Source: Chitinophagaceae bacterium (GTDB lineage: Bacteria > Bacteroidota > Bacteroidia > Chitinophagales > Chitinophagaceae). From it: 8,293 bases of DNA. Each line of letters opens with the position of its first letter. Position 1 is the first letter of the stretch. The notes under the pieces are model-generated. The model was not told where the DNA came from, ran no database searches, and worked only from the letters and a program-made list of their open reading frames with translations. The stretch is from the NCBI GenBank assembly GCA_025455665.1, contig JALOMC010000100.1, forward strand, positions 1 to 8,293, written 5' to 3'. The position numbers and the translations under genes were made by a program. Shown in pieces: positions 5,932-8,293 of the stretch.

Positions 5932-6965
5932 GGCTGGGCCAGTTTGTTGTTTCTTAAAAATGCCGAGTCGGTCAGCGTACTTAAAAACGCTACCAGCTGC
6001 CCCCTTTCAAAATTGGAAAGGGGCAACCTGTTTCTGAGCAGGGGATCGGTGGTGGGTCCGTTTACCACCCCGCTGTTGTAGTGCTCCAGCACCTGAAAAA
6101 TATCGAAGAAGCGGCCATCGTGGCCGTAGTAGTTGGTCACCATCACATTGCGCAGCGAGGGCACCTTGAACTTCAGACTGTCGGCCGGGTTTTTGGTAAT
6201 GCGCATCCGCCCGAAATCTTGTAGTACCCGGTCGATTGGCAAGCCGATATTGCGATAGCTCAGGTCGGTAAACAGGGGCTCCTGGTGGCAGGTGGCGCAC
6301 TTGGCTTTGAAGATGTCGTAACCCAGGCTTTCGGGCAGGTTAAAGCTGGCCTGCCCTCGCTTCACACGGTCGTATTTGCTATTGGCGCTTACCATGGTCA
6401 GCATAAACTGGCTGAGGGCACGGGTCATGCGCTGGGTGTTGATTTCATCGCTGCCAAAGGCCGCCCTGAACGCCTGACGGTAGGCCGCATCGGCCCGCAG
6501 TTTGTTCAGCACATTGTCAATGGTTTCGGCCATTTCTATGGGGTTGGTAATGGGCGCCAGCGGCTGCAGATCGAGGTGGGTAATGCCGCCATCGTGATGA
6601 AACTCGCTGTGCCAGGCCAGGTTTTGCAGCGGCGGCGCATTGCGCAGCGTATGGCTGTTGTTGAAACCGTGGCTAAGATCGTGGGCAAACGTGCCAAAGG
6701 CTGCCGCCTGCTGGTGGCAGCTGGCGCAGGGAAAATTGCCATCCTTGCTCAGGCGACCATCGTAAAACAACTTGCGGCCCAGCTCTATGCCTTCGGCGGT
6801 CAATGGGTTATCGGCAACATTGTACACCGGCTGCGGCCAGCCTGCCGGCACCTCCAGCGCTACCGGTGTAGCCGTGCGCCCAAAGCTGCTGTCTTTTTTT
6901 GTACAAGCCAGCGGTGCCAGCAAGGGCAGCAGCAGCAGCGATAGTATGACCACGTTTTTTTGCAT
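5928..6965 (-). CDS. Diheme cytochrome c peroxidase/MauG family lipoprotein, MbnH-like
   Basis: A 345-residue exported protein with a lipoprotein signal (LLLLPLLAPLAC, lipidated Cys21). It carries two c-type heme sites, CASCH at residues 80-84 and CATCH at 223-227, the layout of bacterial diheme peroxidases and MauG-type enzymes. Family motifs are in order: GIELGRKLFYDGRLSKDG, TLRNAPPLQNLAW, LQPLAPITNPIEM, and FKVPSLRNVMVTNYYGHDGR. Canonical members often have YMHDG near the end; here the Met position is Gly281 (YYGHDG), with Tyr279 and Tyr280 beside it. The gene starts 5 bases after an MbnP-like gene, the arrangement of MbnP/MbnH pairs in which the heme enzyme oxidises a tryptophan of MbnP. 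I therefore favour an MbnH-like role over simple hydrogen peroxide removal; a peroxidase cannot be excluded. Maturation needs a cytochrome c assembly system encoded elsewhere. Confidence 0.92.
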   Translation of the reverse strand: MQKNVVILSLLLLPLLAPLACTKKDSSFGRTATPVALEVPAGWPQPVYNVADNPLTAEGIELGRKLFYDGRLSKDGNFPCASCHQQAAAFGTFAHDLSHGFNNSHTLRNAPPLQNLAWHSEFHHDGGITHLDLQPLAPITNPIEMAETIDNVLNKLRADAAYRQAFRAAFGSDEINTQRMTRALSQFMLTMVSANSKYDRVKRGQASFNLPESLGYDIFKAKCATCHQEPLFTDLSYRNIGLPIDRVLQDFGRMRITKNPADSLKFKVPSLRNVMVTNYYGHDGRFFDIFQVLEHYNSGVVNGPTTDPLLRNRLPLSNFERGQLVAFLSTLTDSAFLRNNKLAQP

Positions 6966-6970
6966 CCGGC

Positions 6971-7714
6971 TTATCTCACTTCTTTCAACTCAAACATGCG
7001 GGCATAGTTATCGGCCACCCGCAAGGCCAGGGGGCCAGGCTCCATGGTGTAGGTATCGCTGGCTATGCGCAGGTCGGTGGCGCCCCTGAACCACTTCATC
7101 ACATCGGCCGCCAGCACCAGCTCGTGGGTTTGTGTGCCATCTACCAGCAGGGCAGCGGGCAGGGCCAGCCGCACCTGTCGCAGGGCATTTTGGCCGGTTC
7201 TGAAGCCGCCTATGTGGTAGGTAACGGCCCCCAGCGGCGCCGGGCTCACGGCACTACGGCCCTCCAGCTTGGCAAAAATGTAGCCGCTGTTCCACGTCCA
7301 AAACATCCCATTGGCGGGGTCGAGGGCGCCGGTTTGCACACCGCTCACGTTGCGGGTACTATCTACCCCCACCCAAAAGCGCAGCTCCGCCACCTCGCCC
7401 GAGGGAATGAAAAGACTGAAACGCTGACTACCCGGCTGTGCCTGGTCTATCAGAAAATAGGTTTCAGACAGGGCTTGCTCGCCCCCATTGCGGTACAGTA
7501 CCGAAAAATTGGACAGGTAGTAGCGAAACACATTGATGGTGAGCGGATCGCCCGCCGGTGTAGTCAGCGATGTGCCCAGGGCCAGCGGTGCAGCCCCTGC
7601 AGTATGCCCAATGCTGATAGCCAGCTCATGCCGCTGGCGTTCCGATTTTTTGCAGGCCTGCACACCGCACAACAGCGTAGCGGCCAGCAGCAGGTACCAG
7701 GGGGTGCGTTGCAT
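6971..7714 (-). CDS. MbnP-like copper-associated lipoprotein
   Basis: This 247-residue protein has a lipoprotein signal peptide ending GVQAC (Cys21), so it is likely anchored on the periplasmic side of a membrane. The body is strand-rich, with landmarks of the MbnP family: FRYYLSNFSVL (63-73), LRFWVGVDSTRNVSGVQTGA (111-130), then LDPANGMFWTWNSGYIFAKL (131-150) and EG. MbnP was first described beside methanobactin genes and binds copper after its MbnH partner converts a Trp to kynurenine. Trp139 and Trp141 in the WTWNSGY motif and Trp114 are the obvious conserved-looking candidates, though I cannot say which would be modified. The ATG at 7714 shares its A with the stop codon of the arfB-like gene (TAATG), and its stop is 5 bases before the diheme enzyme, so all three are probably cotranscribed. 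No methanobactin precursor is visible. Confidence 0.82.
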   Translation of the reverse strand: MQRTPWYLLLAATLLCGVQACKKSERQRHELAISIGHTAGAAPLALGTSLTTPAGDPLTINVFRYYLSNFSVLYRNGGEQALSETYFLIDQAQPGSQRFSLFIPSGEVAELRFWVGVDSTRNVSGVQTGALDPANGMFWTWNSGYIFAKLEGRSAVSPAPLGAVTYHIGGFRTGQNALRQVRLALPAALLVDGTQTHELVLAADVMKWFRGATDLRIASDTYTMEPGPLALRVADNYARMFELKEVR

Positions 7715-8115
7715 TATTGCCAGTTTTGTTTGTTACGACCTTTTTTCACATCGCTTCGCTGCTTTTTTTGCTGCAGCCTTTTCTCTTTCGAGGCCTTGCT
7801 GGCCCGGGTGGCTATGCGGGGCTTTCGCTTTTCCAGCGCCTTGTGCACCAGTTGTTGCAGCTTTTTCAAAGCAGCCTCTTTATTGGCCAGTTGGGTGCGG
7901 TGCTCCTGGCTTTTTACTATCAGCACCCCGTCGCCGGCCAGCCGATGGGCCAGTTTTTCCAGCAGCAGCTCCCGCTGCGCAGTGTCTAACAGCTGAGACT
8001 CGCCGATGTTCCAAAAAGCAGTAGCAGCGGTTTCTACTTTGTTTACGTTTTGGCCGCCAGCCCCACCGCTGCGGCTAAACCTGAACTGTACTTCTCTGGA
8101 TACATCGGGCACCAT
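7714..8115 (-). CDS. arfB: ArfB-like ribosome-rescue peptidyl-tRNA hydrolase
   Basis: A 133-residue cytoplasmic protein with the release-factor GGQ motif near its start (FRFSRSGGAGGQNVNKVET; GGQ at 20-22). GGQ promotes hydrolysis of the ester bond in peptidyl-tRNA. There is no codon-recognition domain. Instead the protein ends in a long Lys/Arg-rich tail (about 96-133, KRKPRIATRASKASKEKR onward), which in ArfB (YaeJ) enters the empty mRNA channel of stalled ribosomes. Both features and the length fit ArfB. The start was set at the ATG at 8115, giving MVPDVSREVQF, as in relatives; an ATG at 8160 adds 15 residues that look like upstream sequence. Its stop overlaps the start of the MbnP-like gene by one base. 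TACCTTTC (8132-8125) just upstream resembles a -7 box, but without a clear -33 partner. Confidence 0.92.
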   Translation of the reverse strand: MVPDVSREVQFRFSRSGGAGGQNVNKVETAATAFWNIGESQLLDTAQRELLLEKLAHRLAGDGVLIVKSQEHRTQLANKEAALKKLQQLVHKALEKRKPRIATRASKASKEKRLQQKKQRSDVKKGRNKQNWQ

Positions 8116-8124
8116 AACCAAGCT

Positions 8125-8132
8125 GAAAGGTA
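8125..8132 (-). promoter_or_regulatory. Possible -7 box for the arfB-mbnP-mbnH-like run
   Basis: On the minus strand TACCTTTC matches the Bacteroidota consensus TAnnTTTG in all but the last base and ends 9 bases before the arfB ATG at 8115. A TTG lies upstream at about 25 bases, somewhat further than usual. If real, it would drive the three minus-strand genes with a very short leader. Confidence 0.28.
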
Positions 8133-8215
8133 GCAAACTGATGGCAGCATTGGGCAGCAAGGGCCCACATTAACGCCATCTTAGTGCCCGCAGTCGCTAT
8201 TGGCGCCGTTCACCT

Positions 8216-8227
8216 TTTCTTTGCAGC
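8216..8227 (+). promoter_or_regulatory. Possible -7-like TTTG box before the last gene
   Basis: TTTCTTTG at 8216-8223 is one base from TAnnTTTG and is followed by CAGC and then the ATG at 8228. The word TTTGCAG directly before the start codon is the same as that before the HD gene (691-697). No -33 element at a suitable distance was found. Confidence 0.27.
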
Positions 8228-8293
8228 ATGCAACAAACGCTTTGGAACAAAGGCTATGCGCCACCGGCGCAGCTTGGTATGCTGCTGGGCTTT
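8228..8293 (+). CDS. 5' fragment of an unidentified gene, cut by the window end
   Basis: An open frame from ATG 8228 reads MQQTLWNKGYAPPAQLGMLL and continues G-F to the last base (22 codons). The short polar start followed by a hydrophobic run suggests the first part of a membrane protein. N-termini of CPBP-family membrane proteases in related bacteria can look like this, but 22 residues are not enough to name it. It diverges from the arfB-like gene, with 112 bases between the two starts, and has a TTTG box right before its ATG, which supports it being a real start. Confidence 0.5.
   Translation, partial: MQQTLWNKGYAPPAQLGMLLGF

Noticed and set aside
6285..6944. Open frame opposite the diheme enzyme gene
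   Set aside because: The opposite strand holds two heme motifs and a lipoprotein signal in order; this frame has nothing recognisable.
7124..7996. Open frame opposite the MbnP-like and arfB genes
   Set aside because: It spans two real minus-strand genes and turns Ser/Cys/Phe-rich opposite the basic arfB tail, as expected for a shadow.

Overview
Most of this window (about base 612 to the end) looks like a GC-rich member of the Bacteroidota, probably close to the Chitinophagaceae. The reasons are the gene families and their N-termini, almost no Shine-Dalgarno sequences, -7-like TTTG boxes placed right before start codons, and degenerate TTTGAAC repeats between genes. This placement is inferred from reading the sequence; no database was searched.

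Layout. Bases 1 to about 611 are AT-richer and hold no bacterial gene. They look eukaryotic: an apparent intron end, one exon of a cysteine-rich, fibronectin-type-II-like extracellular module (342-547) with consensus-like splice sites, then sequence after the splice donor. That exon carries an exact 35-bp tandem duplication which breaks its frame. The bacterial part starts near the TTTGAAC repeats (613-641). It continues with an HD-domain phosphohydrolase (702-1904, +), lpxD of lipid A synthesis (1952-2992, +), and a small SRPBCC-type protein (3156-3599, +). A Wzx-like membrane flippase (3592-5142, -) converges on the last of these with an 8-base overlap. Divergent from the flippase is a secreted coiled-coil protein of unknown function (5212-5931, +). 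This converges, with a 4-base overlap, on a three-gene minus-strand run: an ArfB-like ribosome-rescue hydrolase (8115-7714), an MbnP-like lipoprotein (7714-6971) and a diheme MauG/cytochrome c peroxidase lipoprotein (6965-5928). A plus-strand gene fragment (8228-8293) runs off the end.

How the genes fit together. LpxD and the flippase belong to the cell envelope. The MbnP-like and diheme proteins form the kind of pair known as MbnP/MbnH, in which the heme enzyme oxidises a tryptophan of its partner to help copper binding; both carry lipoprotein signals and are 5 bases apart. ArfB overlaps the mbnP-like start by one base (TAATG), so the three genes probably share a transcript.

The most notable points are the eukaryote-like/bacterial junction with its frame-breaking 35-bp duplication, and the MbnP/MbnH-like pair whose heme enzyme has Gly where many relatives have Met in the YMHDG motif. 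The junction may be a real insertion but is more simply a chimeric assembly of host or co-sampled animal DNA with a bacterial genome. I found no CRISPR array, insertion sequence, tRNA or rRNA.
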